Shown here in pieces: positions 55,507-64,000 of a DNA stretch of 64,000 bases; the first letter of the stretch is position 1, and every line of letters begins with the position of its first letter. A program made the translations under genes and the position numbers. The DNA is taken from the NCBI GenBank assembly GCA_031258195.1, contig JAIRNF010000032.1, forward strand, positions 34,048 to 98,047, given 5' to 3'. This DNA comes from Prevotellaceae bacterium (GTDB lineage Bacteria > Bacteroidota > Bacteroidia > Bacteroidales > UBA932). A model generated the notes under the pieces. It had not been told where the DNA came from and made no database searches. It saw nothing but the letters and a program-made list of their open reading frames with translations.

Positions 55507-56988
55507 ATGGCAGAACAGAAACTCATCATTTGTAATACGCTTAGCAGAACGAAAGAAGTATTTACACCTGTACATCCGCCGCATGTGGGACTATACGTAT
55601 GCGGACCTACGGTTTATGGCGACCCGCATTTGGGGCATGCCCGCCCTGCTATTACGTTCGATTTGTTGTTCCGTTATTTAAAACATATCGGCTATAAGGT
55701 ACGCTATGTACGTAATATTACCGATGTCGGGCATTTAGAGAATGATGCCGACGAAGGCGATGATAAAATTGAAAAGAAAGCACGGCTTGAAGAGCTGGAG
55801 CCGATGGAAATTGCGCAGTACTATACCTTGCGCTACCATAAGGCTATGGATAGTCTGAATGTTCTTCCGCCTAGCATAGAGCCTCGTGCGTCGGGGCATA
55901 TTCTTGAGCAAATTGAGCTGATAAAGAAAATACTTGAACATGGCTTTGCATACGAAGTAAACAGATCGATTTACTTTGATGTTGACTTATACAATAAAAA
56001 GTATAAAAACTACGGGCAGTTGTCGGGTCGGATTTTGGAAGATTTGATGGCTAATACCAGAGAACTTGATGGACAAAGCGACAAGCACAATGCCTGCGAT
56101 TTTGCATTATGGAAAAAAGCGTCGCCCGAGCATATTATGCGTTGGTCTTCGCCTTGGGGTATGGGGTTTCCTGGCTGGCACTTGGAGTGCTCTGCCATGA
56201 GCGTAAAATATTTGGGTGAGGAGTTTGATATTCATGGGGGCGGAATGGATTTGATGTTTCCGCATCATGAGTGCGAGATTGCCCAGAATATTGCAGCAGA
56301 CGGTAGGCCGGCGGCTAAGTACTGGATGCATAATAATATGATTACCATTAATGGTCAAAAGATGGGTAAGTCGTTGGGTAATTTTATTACGCTGGAAGAA
56401 ATGTTTAGCGGTAATAACCCTAATCTTGAGCGGGCATACAGCCCAATGACCATACGTTTCTTCCTTTTGCAGGCACATTATCGTAGCACCCTCGATTTTT
56501 CTAACGCTGCCTTGCAAGCGGCAGAGAAGGGGTTACAGCGTCTTTTAAAAGCTGTGGAAACGTTAGGCAAGCTTAAACCTAGCGATAAATCTAGCAATGC
56601 TGTTAACGTTGCAGAGCTGGAGAAAGCCTGTTACAATGCCTTAAATGATGATCTTAATAGCCCTATAGCCATATCTGTACTATTTGACGGGGTACGCGTT
56701 ATTAACTCTATACACGAGGGTAAAGAACAAATTTCGGCTAACGACCTTGCCCAGCTGAAAAATTTATACGATAATGTAATCTTTGACGTGCTTGGCTTGC
56801 AAGATGAGCAGGTAAGCGAGGTAAATAATCATCTTACGAACGATTTAGTTGCGTATATTCTGGATTTACGAAAACAAACTAAGGTGAATAAAGATTATGC
56901 AGCTGCCGATGGTATTAGAGACGCACTGGCTAAGTTGGGTATCGCTATCAAAGATACAAAAGATGGGGTAGAATGGGAAGTTGAGTAA
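55507..56988 (+). CDS. cysS: cysteinyl-tRNA synthetase
   Basis: Charges tRNA-Cys in two ATP-dependent steps; cytosolic monomer. 493 residues: zinc ligand Cys32 in [17 protein letters not shown], where HLGH (41-44) is the HIGH signature, then [20 protein letters not shown] with the other zinc ligands, [17 protein letters not shown] and [10 protein letters not shown], a KMGKS form of KMSKS. The C-terminal anticodon-binding helix bundle ends with the family's usual GVEWEVE. Single gene after its own promoter box. Confidence 0.97.
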   Translation: MAEQKLIICNTLSRTKEVFTPVHPPHVGLYVCGPTVYGDPHLGHARPAITFDLLFRYLKHIGYKVRYVRNITDVGHLENDADEGDDKIEKKARLEELEPMEIAQYYTLRYHKAMDSLNVLPPSIEPRASGHILEQIELIKKILEHGFAYEVNRSIYFDVDLYNKKYKNYGQLSGRILEDLMANTRELDGQSDKHNACDFALWKKASPEHIMRWSSPWGMGFPGWHLECSAMSVKYLGEEFDIHGGGMDLMFPHHECEIAQNIAADGRPAAKYWMHNNMITINGQKMGKSLGNFITLEEMFSGNNPNLERAYSPMTIRFFLLQAHYRSTLDFSNAALQAAEKGLQRLLKAVETLGKLKPSDKSSNAVNVAELEKACYNALNDDLNSPIAISVLFDGVRVINSIHEGKEQISANDLAQLKNLYDNVIFDVLGLQDEQVSEVNNHLTNDLVAYILDLRKQTKVNKDYAAADGIRDALAKLGIAIKDTKDGVEWEVE

Positions 56989-57057
56989 ACTATAATGGCT
57001 TGCTTGTTGTTATACTTATGATACTTTAATTTTCAATACATAATATAATATACAGAC

Positions 57058-57552
57058 ATGATTGATGGTAAACTTAACGGAACAGTTCGCCAGCTAGATA
57101 ATGATCACTTTGTTTTGACGTTCAGCCGTAAACTTCATATAGCCATAGAGGAAGCGTGGGATGCTATTGCTAAGGAAAATGAGAGACGTGAATGGTTTCA
57201 GGGTGTAAGCTTTGTAGATAGGGCAGATGGTATTATTCGCTTGGCTTTTGGAGATGAAGGGATGGCTACAGGTAATATTTTAAGTATAAACAAACCGACA
57301 GAACTTGCTCATACACTAGTTTGGGAGGATATGCCGACATCAGAAGTCAGTTGATCGTTTATACGCGAGGATGCTAGAAACACAACAGTTATGTTGTCGC
57401 GTCAAAATTTGACTTCAGGATATTTAGTTGATTGGGCTATTGGTTGGCATATTATACTTGACGATTTGGTTGCTTATGTTGAGCATAAAAAAGCACCGCT
57501 TCCCGATTTTGAGGAACTTGGAAAATATTATACCAAACAGCCGGCACTATAA
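57058..57552 (+). pseudogene. SRPBCC/AHSA1-like domain protein broken by an in-frame TGA
   Basis: A START-like (SRPBCC, AHSA1-type) ligand-binding domain protein. The fold signature HIAIEEAWDAIAKENERREWF is followed by LAHTLVWEDMPTSEVS, then TGA at 57352-57354. The same frame continues SFIREDARNTTVMLSRQNLT and GWHIILDDLVAYVE to TAA at 57550-57552, the normal end of the family. In AHSA1 relatives a Trp is common at the interrupted place (V-x-W-x-F/I), so TGG to TGA is the simplest change. Function unknown. Confidence 0.75.
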
Positions 57553-57581
57553 AAGTTAGGTTACAAAACTAATAGTTAAGA

Positions 57582-58748
57582 ATGAGAAGAATTTTAGGGG
57601 TATTTCTTATTTTGAGCTGTGCGAATATTCTATTAGCGCAAGAGTTCAACTTTAATCAAGCACAAGCTGATTCTACGGGATACTATATTACGCTACCTTA
57701 TAAAAATGTAAATGATAAGCTGATAGTTTCTGCCGAACTTGGCGGAAAGGTGCGGAGTTTTATATTTGATACGGGTGCTGCAACTTGCATCAGCCAAATT
57801 TTGGCTGATGAGCTTATATTAACACCTAAAGAGGTGGCAAGTGCTGTAGATCAGAGCGGCAAGCGCAATTCTATTCCGATTGTTCTTATTAAAGAGTTTA
57901 TTTTAGGAGGCGTGGCATTTAAAGAAGTGCCGTCACTGGCTTTTGAAAAATCTGTATTTTTCGACTGCTTTAATGTTGATGGATTTATAGGAAGTAATTT
58001 ACTTCATAATTCAATCGTTCAATTTACCGACAGCACTATTATTATTACAGACCGATTAGACTCATTAGGGTTAAATAAAAGGTTTGCCACCAAGCTGTAT
58101 TTAGACAAGGCTCAGAGTAACCCTTATTTTTATATCAAGCTGAATAATATAAAGATTCAGCTACTATTTGATTCTGGCTCAAATGAGTTAATGGCAATGA
58201 GTACCGATGATTTTGAGCGATTGAAAGATCGCAGGGCATACAGGTTACTTGGCAGCTCTTATGGAAATTCGTCTGTAGGGATGTTTGGTGTAGCAGAAAA
58301 TGTTGATGTATATAGAATTTATATACCCAGATTTACGTTAGGTAAAAACAGGCTGGCGAATGCTGTTGTACAAACCACAGAGGGTGTATCTAGAATGGGA
58401 ATTAAGATACTTGAGCATGGTAAAGTTACGATAGATTACATTAATAAGCAGTTTTATTTTGAGCCGGATGACCCCGACAATCCATATACAAATGTGAAAG
58501 AGCATTACTGGACTATAAGCCCTGGCATACAAGACGGAATGCTGATAGTTGGTACTGTATGGGACGATTTAGGGCAGAATGTAAACCAAGGCGATAGAAT
58601 TCTTGCTATTGATGGCGTTAGCTACAGAGAAAGAACAGATTGCGAGGTATTACTAAAACCCCTTATTGATAAAGAAAAGAATGAGGCTGTACTTACAATA
58701 GAAAATAAAAATGGGGTGCGGCGTAACATAAAAATCATAAAGCAGTAA
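57582..58748 (+). CDS. exported retropepsin-like aspartyl protease with PDZ domain
   Basis: A periplasmic or surface protein of 388 residues with a signal peptide (1-20, ending LLAQ). Two retropepsin-like repeats each carry an Asp motif: FDTGAATCI with Asp63 and FDSGSNELM with Asp197. These would join into one active site in a single chain, as in pepsin-like enzymes. The C-terminal PDZ domain (about 300-388; DRILAIDGVSYRER) may bind substrate ends. Such Bacteroidota proteins are poorly studied; substrate unknown. A weak hairpin (58777-58794) lies before the convergent ABC-F gene. Confidence 0.82.
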   Translation: MRRILGVFLILSCANILLAQEFNFNQAQADSTGYYITLPYKNVNDKLIVSAELGGKVRSFIFDTGAATCISQILADELILTPKEVASAVDQSGKRNSIPIVLIKEFILGGVAFKEVPSLAFEKSVFFDCFNVDGFIGSNLLHNSIVQFTDSTIIITDRLDSLGLNKRFATKLYLDKAQSNPYFYIKLNNIKIQLLFDSGSNELMAMSTDDFERLKDRRAYRLLGSSYGNSSVGMFGVAENVDVYRIYIPRFTLGKNRLANAVVQTTEGVSRMGIKILEHGKVTIDYINKQFYFEPDDPDNPYTNVKEHYWTISPGIQDGMLIVGTVWDDLGQNVNQGDRILAIDGVSYRERTDCEVLLKPLIDKEKNEAVLTIENKNGVRRNIKIIKQ

Positions 58749-58776
58749 TCCAGTAGATTGATAGGTAGGGGGGAAT

Positions 58777-58794
58777 CTTAGTATGCTTACTAAG
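58777..58794. terminator. short hairpin between convergent genes
   Basis: CTTAGTA and TACTAAG pair around four bases and are followed on the plus strand by a T-containing tract; possible shared terminator of the retropepsin and ABC-F genes. Confidence 0.45.
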
Positions 58795-58813
58795 GTTCTT
58801 TTTATTAAATAAA

Positions 58814-60703
58814 TTAGTTTTCAATTTCGCTTAGTTCCAACCAGCGCATACCTTTTTCGTCAAGTAAATCGTTTACCTCCCCAATACGTGTTGATTTTTG
58901 CATTAAGTCGTCATTGTTCAATGCTCCGGAGCTTAATGCTTTTTCCAATTCTGTTTTTTCTTTTTCTAGCTGCTCAATATCTTTTTCCAGTTGCTTCAAC
59001 TCTTCACGTTCTCGGTAGCTTGGGCGGCGTTTTTGCTCACTTCCATCGTCACGAGGGGCAAGTATTTTAGTGGATTTAGTACTCTCAGAATCATTTACTT
59101 TTTGCTGGCGATTTTTCTTTTCTTGTAGTTCCCGCCATTCCCGGTATTGAGTATAGTTCCCGGGAAAATCTTTTATTCTGGCATTACCCTCAAAAACCAA
59201 AAGATGATCTACTATTTTATCCATAAAATAGCGGTCGTGAGATACTACAATTACACAGCCTTCAAATGATTGTAGGTATTCTTCAAGAACGTTCAGCGTA
59301 ACAATATCAAGGTCGTTAGTAGGCTCGTCAAGTATGAGAAAGTTGGGACTTTTCATTAGAACAGTACACAGGTATAGTCGTCTTTTTTCACCACCGCTAA
59401 GTTTACTCACGTAGTTATGTTGTACCTCAGGCGTAAACATAAAGTAGTTCAGAAACTGCGAAACGCTCATTTTCCGACCATCACCTAAACGAACTTCTTC
59501 AGCAATTTCGCGAACAACATCTATTACCTTCATGCCTTCGTTAAGCTGTAGTCCGTCTTGGCTATAGTATCCAAATACAACGGTTTCGCCAACATCAATA
59601 GAACCTCTGTCGGGCTTTACTTCACCCATCAGTAGCTTAAGGAAAGTGGACTTGCCTGTTCCGTTACGACCTACAATGCCCATTTTTTCCCCACGGCTGA
59701 ATGTGTAAGCAAAGTCCTCTAGAATTTTTATTTCGCCATAACTTTTACTGATGTACTTTGCTTCGAATATTTTTTTTCCGAGGTATGAACTCTTTGCATT
59801 TAAGCGAACTTGCTTCTCATAACGTTTTTGAGATGCTTTCTCTTTCAGCTCATAGAAAGCATCAATTCTCGATTTTGCTTTGGTACCACGCGCTTGAGGC
59901 ATGCGCCTCATCCACTCTAATTCTTTACGGAGTAAATTATTTGCCCTATCTAATTCGGCGTTGAATACTTCAACTCTTTCCTGACGCTTTTCGAGGTAGC
60001 AGCTATAGTTACCTTTATAGCTATATAGCTGCTTATTTTCAATCTCAAGTATATCATTACATACACGGTCGAGAAAGTAGCGGTCGTGAGTAACCATTAG
60101 CAACGACATTTTCGAGCGGATAAGATAATCCTCAAACCATTCTATCATATCTAAGTCCAGATGGTTGGTCGGCTCATCGAGAATTAGCAGTTCAGGCTCA
60201 CTTATCAACACGTTGGCAAGCGCAATACGCTTGAGCTGTCCTCCCGAAAGATGTTCAACTTTTTGTGAAAGGTCTTCGATTTTTAACTTAGTGAGAATTT
60301 GTTTGGCTTGCAGCTCATAATTCCATGCTTTTAACGCATCCATTTGCGCCATTGCCTCATCCAGCTTGCTATGGTCGTTTGAAAGTAAAGTTTGTTCGTA
60401 TTCTGCAATGGCTTGCACCGTCTCATTCTGTGAGTAAAAGCAGGCTTCTAAAACAGATAGTCCCGAAGGATGGTAGGGGTTCTGTTCGAGATAGCTAATT
60501 CGTAAATCTCTTCGAAAAATAACAGCACCACTATCGGCACTCTCTCGTCCGGCAATAATATTTAGTAAGGTAGTTTTGCCCGCGCCGTTCTTTGCGACAA
60601 TAGCAACCCGTTGTCCTTCGCCTATCCCAAACGAAATATTTTCGAATAACGTAAGATCGCCAAACGATTTAGTGAGATTTTCTACTTGCAGAATACTTAC
60701 CAT
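58814..60703 (-). CDS. ABC-F family ATPase (Uup-like)
   Basis: A soluble twin-ATPase of the ABC-F family, which act on ribosomes or DNA rather than transport. 629 residues. First ABC domain: Walker A KNGAGKTT (38-45), signature LSGGQLKRIALANVL, Walker B LLILDEPTNHLDL. Second: GRNGTGKSTFLKLL, LSGGEKRRLYLCTVLM, LILDEPTNDLD. A linker with arginine/lysine-rich helices (MRRMPQARGTKAKSRID) and a C-terminal coiled coil (about 545-610, QLEKDIEQLEKEKTELEK) mark the Uup branch. No membrane parts. Possibly in one unit with the broken MATE gene upstream. Confidence 0.92.
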   Translation of the reverse strand: MVSILQVENLTKSFGDLTLFENISFGIGEGQRVAIVAKNGAGKTTLLNIIAGRESADSGAVIFRRDLRISYLEQNPYHPSGLSVLEACFYSQNETVQAIAEYEQTLLSNDHSKLDEAMAQMDALKAWNYELQAKQILTKLKIEDLSQKVEHLSGGQLKRIALANVLISEPELLILDEPTNHLDLDMIEWFEDYLIRSKMSLLMVTHDRYFLDRVCNDILEIENKQLYSYKGNYSCYLEKRQERVEVFNAELDRANNLLRKELEWMRRMPQARGTKAKSRIDAFYELKEKASQKRYEKQVRLNAKSSYLGKKIFEAKYISKSYGEIKILEDFAYTFSRGEKMGIVGRNGTGKSTFLKLLMGEVKPDRGSIDVGETVVFGYYSQDGLQLNEGMKVIDVVREIAEEVRLGDGRKMSVSQFLNYFMFTPEVQHNYVSKLSGGEKRRLYLCTVLMKSPNFLILDEPTNDLDIVTLNVLEEYLQSFEGCVIVVSHDRYFMDKIVDHLLVFEGNARIKDFPGNYTQYREWRELQEKKNRQQKVNDSESTKSTKILAPRDDGSEQKRRPSYREREELKQLEKDIEQLEKEKTELEKALSSGALNNDDLMQKSTRIGEVNDLLDEKGMRWLELSEIEN

Positions 60704-60717
60704 TTAAACAAAGTTAG

Positions 60718-62015
60718 CTATTTGATTTTTGCATATACTGCTGTTTTTATTTGTACATGCTGCAAAATTCCACGCAAACTTAAGAATAAAATAAATGCCA
60801 ACCATAATGAGTGCGCATGCCAATGTGGGTATAGCCAATAGTAAACGGCAAAAAACACTCCGGTAGCAACCAGCATAGCATTACGCATAGTTTGCGAAGA
60901 AGATGCGCCTATAAGTATCCCATCCCATAAGAAGTCCGAAAATCCTGTAATTGGTACAAGCAATATCCAGTAAAAATAGTCGGACGATGCTTCTATTACA
61001 TCTTTTTGATTTGTGAGTAGATTAAGCAAATCATTACCCCACAAGAAGTAGAGTAAGGTAAATGTTAAGCTGAGAATTAAACCCCAACGTAAAAGCAGCT
61101 GTATGGTTTGCTTTAGTAATGAGCGATTCTGGGCGCCAATATATCTTCCAATCAAAGCTTCACCGGCATAGGCAAAGCCATCCATAATATATGAGAATAG
61201 CGTAAACAGCTGTAACAGCAATGCATTTACGGCTAGTTGAGTATCCCCCATTTTTGCAGATGCAGAGGTAAAAAAGGTAAATACGGCAACCAGGAAAATG
61301 TACGGATAAAAATATTTCCGTTTACTTTAAAAAAGTCAAACATCGGCTTAAGCTTGAAGATGCTCTTTATAGTTAGTTTCGGTAGGAGTTTGCGGTATTG
61401 CGCATGGAAAAAGATTGGCGCTGTAACCAATCCGCCATATTGTGCTAGTAGAGTGCCAAGAGCAACACCTTCAACTTTCATCCCTGATCCCAAAACAAAA
61501 ATTAGGCTGAATGCTATATTTAGTATATTAATGATTATGGCAATAAACATTGGTGTTTTAGAGTTCTGCATACCAATAAACTAACCTTTCAGCGAATACA
61601 GCGTTAGTGTGGCAGGGGTACCCCATATTAGAATACTGAAATAGGTATGCGAGAATTCTTCTACACCTTCACTTGCATCAATAAAATAAGCCGCCAGCTT
61701 ATACATAGGTTGCTGTAGGGCTACCAAAGTTATGGCAATAGCGAGTCCTACAATCACAGAGCGACCCAAAATAAGGATGGCTTCGGATGGATTTCTACGT
61801 CCGTACGCTTGAGCAGCGAAACCGCTTGTACCCATACGAAGAAAACTAAAATTCCAATACAGCAGGTCGAAGATGGCAGCACCAACCGCGACAGCACCAA
61901 TATACTGCTTATTGCCCATATGTCCCACAATAACCATATCTACCATTCCAAGTGGCGGAACGGTAATGTTTGATGTGATATTGGGGATGGCTAGTTGTAG
62001 AATTTTGCGGTTCAT
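60718..62015 (-). pseudogene. MATE family efflux transporter, broken by a TAG and a frameshift
   Basis: A Na+- or H+-coupled multidrug/metabolite exporter of the DinF-like MATE branch, no longer intact. Fragment 1 (62015-61581) starts MNRKILQLAIPNI and ends LTLYSLKG before TAG; in relatives the next residue is Trp of the GWFIGMQNS motif, and the same frame indeed continues FIGMQNSKTPM. Fragment 2 ends in an unnatural SWLPYLPFLPLHLQKWG because one T seems lost in the run opposite 61295-61298; a one-base gain restores FLVAVFTFFTSASAKMGDTQ, which joins fragment 3 to the stop at 60718. Twelve helices would result. Confidence 0.85.
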
Positions 62016-62238
62016 AACGTGTACAAAGCTACACTAATTGATAAAAAGGACAAAAGATTGGCTGTATAGAAAAAGACAATAATGCATAGACTAAAACAAT
62101 GCTGGCGTATAATTATCTGATGCTATGTGATTTGTTGAAGCGTCGAACAAAATTGGGAGCGGGAATGTTTATTACTGACATGAATTGAAAGTTTTTGAGT
62201 AATTATTTTGAGTAATTTTAAGAAAAATTAAAACACAG

Positions 62239-62904
62239 ATGGCTATTAAAACAACAGCTATTACAATATTAAGCATGATGCTACTGGCATCAGTAAGTTA
62301 TGGTCAAACATCAAAAAATAATAAAGCTATGAAACACGAATTACCAGCATTACCATATGCTACAGACGCATTAGAACCCGCTATTAGTAAGGAAACAATG
62401 GAACTACATTGGGGAAAACACTTACAAACATATATAAACAATCTAAATAACCTTGTTCAAGGAACAAAGTTTGAGAATGCAGATATTGAAACTATAAGTA
62501 AAGAAGCTGATGGTGCTATTTATAATAATGGTGCACAGGCTTGGAATCATAAGTTTTATTTCGACACATTTTCTCCAAATCCTAAAAAGGCTCCTACCGG
62601 TAAGCTGGCAGAGGCTATCAACAGTACTTACGGCTCATTCGAGAAGTTTAAAGAAGAGTTCGAAAAACAAGGAGCAGGATTGTTTGGATCTGGTTGGGTT
62701 TGGCTATCGAAAGATAAAAACGGAAAGCTTGTAATAACTCAAGAGTCTAATGCAGGTAATCCTCTACGTCAAGGCTATACTCCACTTTTAGGATTAGACG
62801 TTTGGGAGCATGCATACTACGTAGATTATAGAAATCGCCGCGCCGACCATCTTAAAAAGGTATGGGATGTTATTGACTGGGCAGTTATTGAAAAAAGATT
62901 CTAA
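62239..62904 (+). CDS. sodB: superoxide dismutase (Fe/Mn) with a predicted signal peptide
   Basis: Dismutates superoxide. 221 residues. The enzyme part starts HELPALPYATDALEPAIS; metal ligands are His in LHWGKHLQTY, His in WNHKFYF and the Asp/His pair in LGLDVWEHAYYVDY. Metal choice between Fe and Mn cannot be settled. Unlike cytosolic SODs of this phylum it has 28 extra N-terminal residues, including MAIKTTAITILSMMLLASVS and YGQ, a Sec-type signal peptide. A shorter start exists at the Met before KHELPALPY (62329), which would give a cytosolic form. Confidence 0.93.
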   Translation: MAIKTTAITILSMMLLASVSYGQTSKNNKAMKHELPALPYATDALEPAISKETMELHWGKHLQTYINNLNNLVQGTKFENADIETISKEADGAIYNNGAQAWNHKFYFDTFSPNPKKAPTGKLAEAINSTYGSFEKFKEEFEKQGAGLFGSGWVWLSKDKNGKLVITQESNAGNPLRQGYTPLLGLDVWEHAYYVDYRNRRADHLKKVWDVIDWAVIEKRF

Positions 62905-62926
62905 TAAGTATTTGCCATTTATTTAA

Positions 62927-62970
62927 CGAAAAAAGAGGAGCCTCATAAACGTGAGGCTCCTCTTTTTTCG
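62927..62970 (+). terminator. terminator after the superoxide dismutase gene
   Basis: CGAAAAAAGAGGAGCCTCA (62927-62945) and its exact complement (62952-62970) form a 19-bp stem with six loop bases, with the T run built into the arm. Confidence 0.92.
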
Positions 62971-63122
62971 TTATTTCAAGAACTAATTCTTGAAATAAAA
63001 GTATTAAATATAGTATTCATATTCATTTGTGTTGATTATTTCTTTATGTTGGAACAAAGTAAAATATTATATGTTGACTGATATTATGCTAAATTTGTAA
63101 TCAATCACTAAACTTAGCTTTT

Positions 63123-63692
63123 ATGATAAGAGACTTAATACTTAAAAATCGTAGCTATCGCCGCTTTTATGGGGATTTTAAAATAGAGCGAAGTGTATTA
63201 AATGAGCTAATAGATTTAGCACGTTTATCACCATCGGGTAAAAATCTACAGCCACTTAAATTCATTATTGTAAACGATGAAAAAATAAATGCAGAAGTAT
63301 TCTCAACCTTAGCTTGGGCAGGATATCTGAAAGATTGGGATGGTCCTGAAGAATCAGAAAGACCAACAGCATATGTTGTGATGACGGTAGATAAAAACCT
63401 TACGATGGGTACGCCTGCTATTGACGAAGGGATCGCCTGTCAAAGCATTCTTCTTGGTGCTGTAGAAAGAGGATTGGGAGGGTGTATTATTCAGTCGGTA
63501 AAGAAAAAAGAGTTGGCAGAGATTTTAAGCATTCTGGAATCGTTGGAAGTAGCATTGGTTATTGCCCTAGGAAAGCCAAAAGAAGAGGTACAGTTACTTC
63601 CTATGAAAGATGATGATATAAAGTACTATCGCGACGAGAAAGGAGTGCATTATGTACCTAAACGAAATTTGAACGATATTATTATTAAGTAG
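63123..63692 (+). CDS. nitroreductase family protein
   Basis: An FMN-dependent oxidoreductase; the natural substrate is unknown. 189 residues: the NRSYRRF (9-15) and LARLSPSGKNLQPLKFI (33-49) segments bind FMN phosphate, GIACQSILLGAVERGLGGC (103-121) is the central helix and LALGKP-like VIALGKPKEEV the FMN-ring contact. Length is that of the short NfnB/BluB-like group. TAAATTTG at 63091-63098 is a probable promoter box. It is the last host gene before the insertion element. Confidence 0.88.
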   Translation: MIRDLILKNRSYRRFYGDFKIERSVLNELIDLARLSPSGKNLQPLKFIIVNDEKINAEVFSTLAWAGYLKDWDGPEESERPTAYVVMTVDKNLTMGTPAIDEGIACQSILLGAVERGLGGCIIQSVKKKELAEILSILESLEVALVIALGKPKEEVQLLPMKDDDIKYYRDEKGVHYVPKRNLNDIIIK

Positions 63693-63784
63693 TATAAAGC
63701 ATAATATAATCTGAATTAGTCACGACTTAATCTGACAGTTAGGAATAAAAGTTTATAGATTCACTAACTGAAAAAGATTAAGTT

Positions 63785-64000
63785 ATGACGACACAACAGA
63801 AGATCATCAAGAACAAATCGGGCTTACTGGAGTTGGTCCGGATGCTCGGCAACGTATCACAAGCCTGCAAAGTGATGGGGCACAGCCGCGGCAGTTTTTA
63901 TCGTTTCAAGGAACTCTACGATCAGGGCGGCGAGCAGGCCTTGCGGGAGATATCGCGCCGCAAGCCGATCATCAAGAACCGCGTCGAGGAGCATATCGAG
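63785..64000 (+). mobile_element. IS481-type transposase gene, 5' part (runs off the window)
   Basis: 72 codons are visible, open to the right edge. The protein begins [20 protein letters not shown] and continues [20 protein letters not shown], the N-terminal HTH typical of IS481-family transposases that precedes an IS3-like DDE core. Base composition is GC-rich from the ATG onward, in contrast to the AT-rich host DNA, which indicates a recent import. Upstream, TAATCTGACAGTTAG near 63729 and a related inverted copy near 63767 may belong to the left terminal repeat; the exact end could not be fixed. Confidence 0.85.

Overview
This is a chromosomal segment of a Bacteroidota bacterium, most likely order Bacteroidales. 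The evidence is the gene content (three fimbrillin-family lipoproteins, a FISUMP domain, DUF6089-like and OmpH/Skp-like envelope genes, the sigma-54 regulator/LptE/SecG neighbourhood, S9 peptidase lipoproteins), the local gene order pdxJ<>nadK-uppS-bamA-ompH, and promoter elements of the Bacteroidota type TAnnTTTG. The sequence is AT-rich, apart from two GC-rich transposase segments. Genus cannot be fixed from sequence alone.

Layout. 0-9.4 kb: an alpha/beta hydrolase running off the left edge, pdxJ, then divergently nadK, an outer-membrane protein, uppS, bamA, three tandem ompH/skp paralogues, a terminator and murI. 9.5-13.5 kb: a three-gene fimbrillin operon on the minus strand. 13.5-14.4 kb: a gene-free stretch full of strong inverted repeats. 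14.4-17.3 kb: an HTH regulator with a frameshifted tail, an AT-rich two-gene module (DGQHR/DndB-like plus GIY-YIG-like) and tRNA-Ser(GCT). 17.4-24.8 kb: clpS with a TPR/PD40/SPOR envelope protein, bcp, recA, a broken DUF5694 gene and an S9 peptidase. 24.8-35.4 kb: a PIF1-like helicase, a GNAT gene, carA (behind a leader peptide and terminator), an outer-membrane protein, carB, decayed small genes, an EamA transporter and tRNA-Arg(CCG). 35.5-45.3 kb: fabD, OsmC, a prolyl oligopeptidase, an abundant-looking TPR lipoprotein, an acyl-CoA synthetase and groES-groEL. 45.4-51.8 kb: GNAT, the sigma-54 regulator-lptE-TPR-secG operon, a LEA-like lipoprotein, and an accessory patch with a GG-leader (RiPP-like) peptide, a broken thioredoxin-like gene, a broken membrane gene and an IS1595-type transposase remnant. 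51.8-64 kb: a Ca2+-type P-type ATPase, a TonB-like protein, cysS, a broken SRPBCC gene, a retropepsin-PDZ protein, an ABC-F protein, a broken MATE transporter, a signal-peptide-bearing superoxide dismutase, a nitroreductase and the start of a GC-rich IS481-type element at the right edge.

Functional themes. Envelope biogenesis dominates: BamA, Skp-like chaperones, UppS and MurI for peptidoglycan, LptE, SecG, TonB, fimbrillins. Carbamoyl-phosphate synthase, pyridoxine, NAD and fatty-acid genes give the metabolic core. Seven reading frames are broken by a single event each or, in the MATE gene, by two. All four frameshifts look like loss of one base in a homopolymer run. Two of the three nonsense codons fall where a Trp codon would be expected, and the third could be. 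This points either to ongoing gene decay or to residual assembly error.

Most worth following up: the leader peptide/terminator ahead of carA, the GG-leader cysteine-rich peptide with its thioredoxin-like neighbour, the DGQHR plus GIY-YIG-like module beside tRNA-Ser, and the structured intergenic region at 13.8-14.1 kb.
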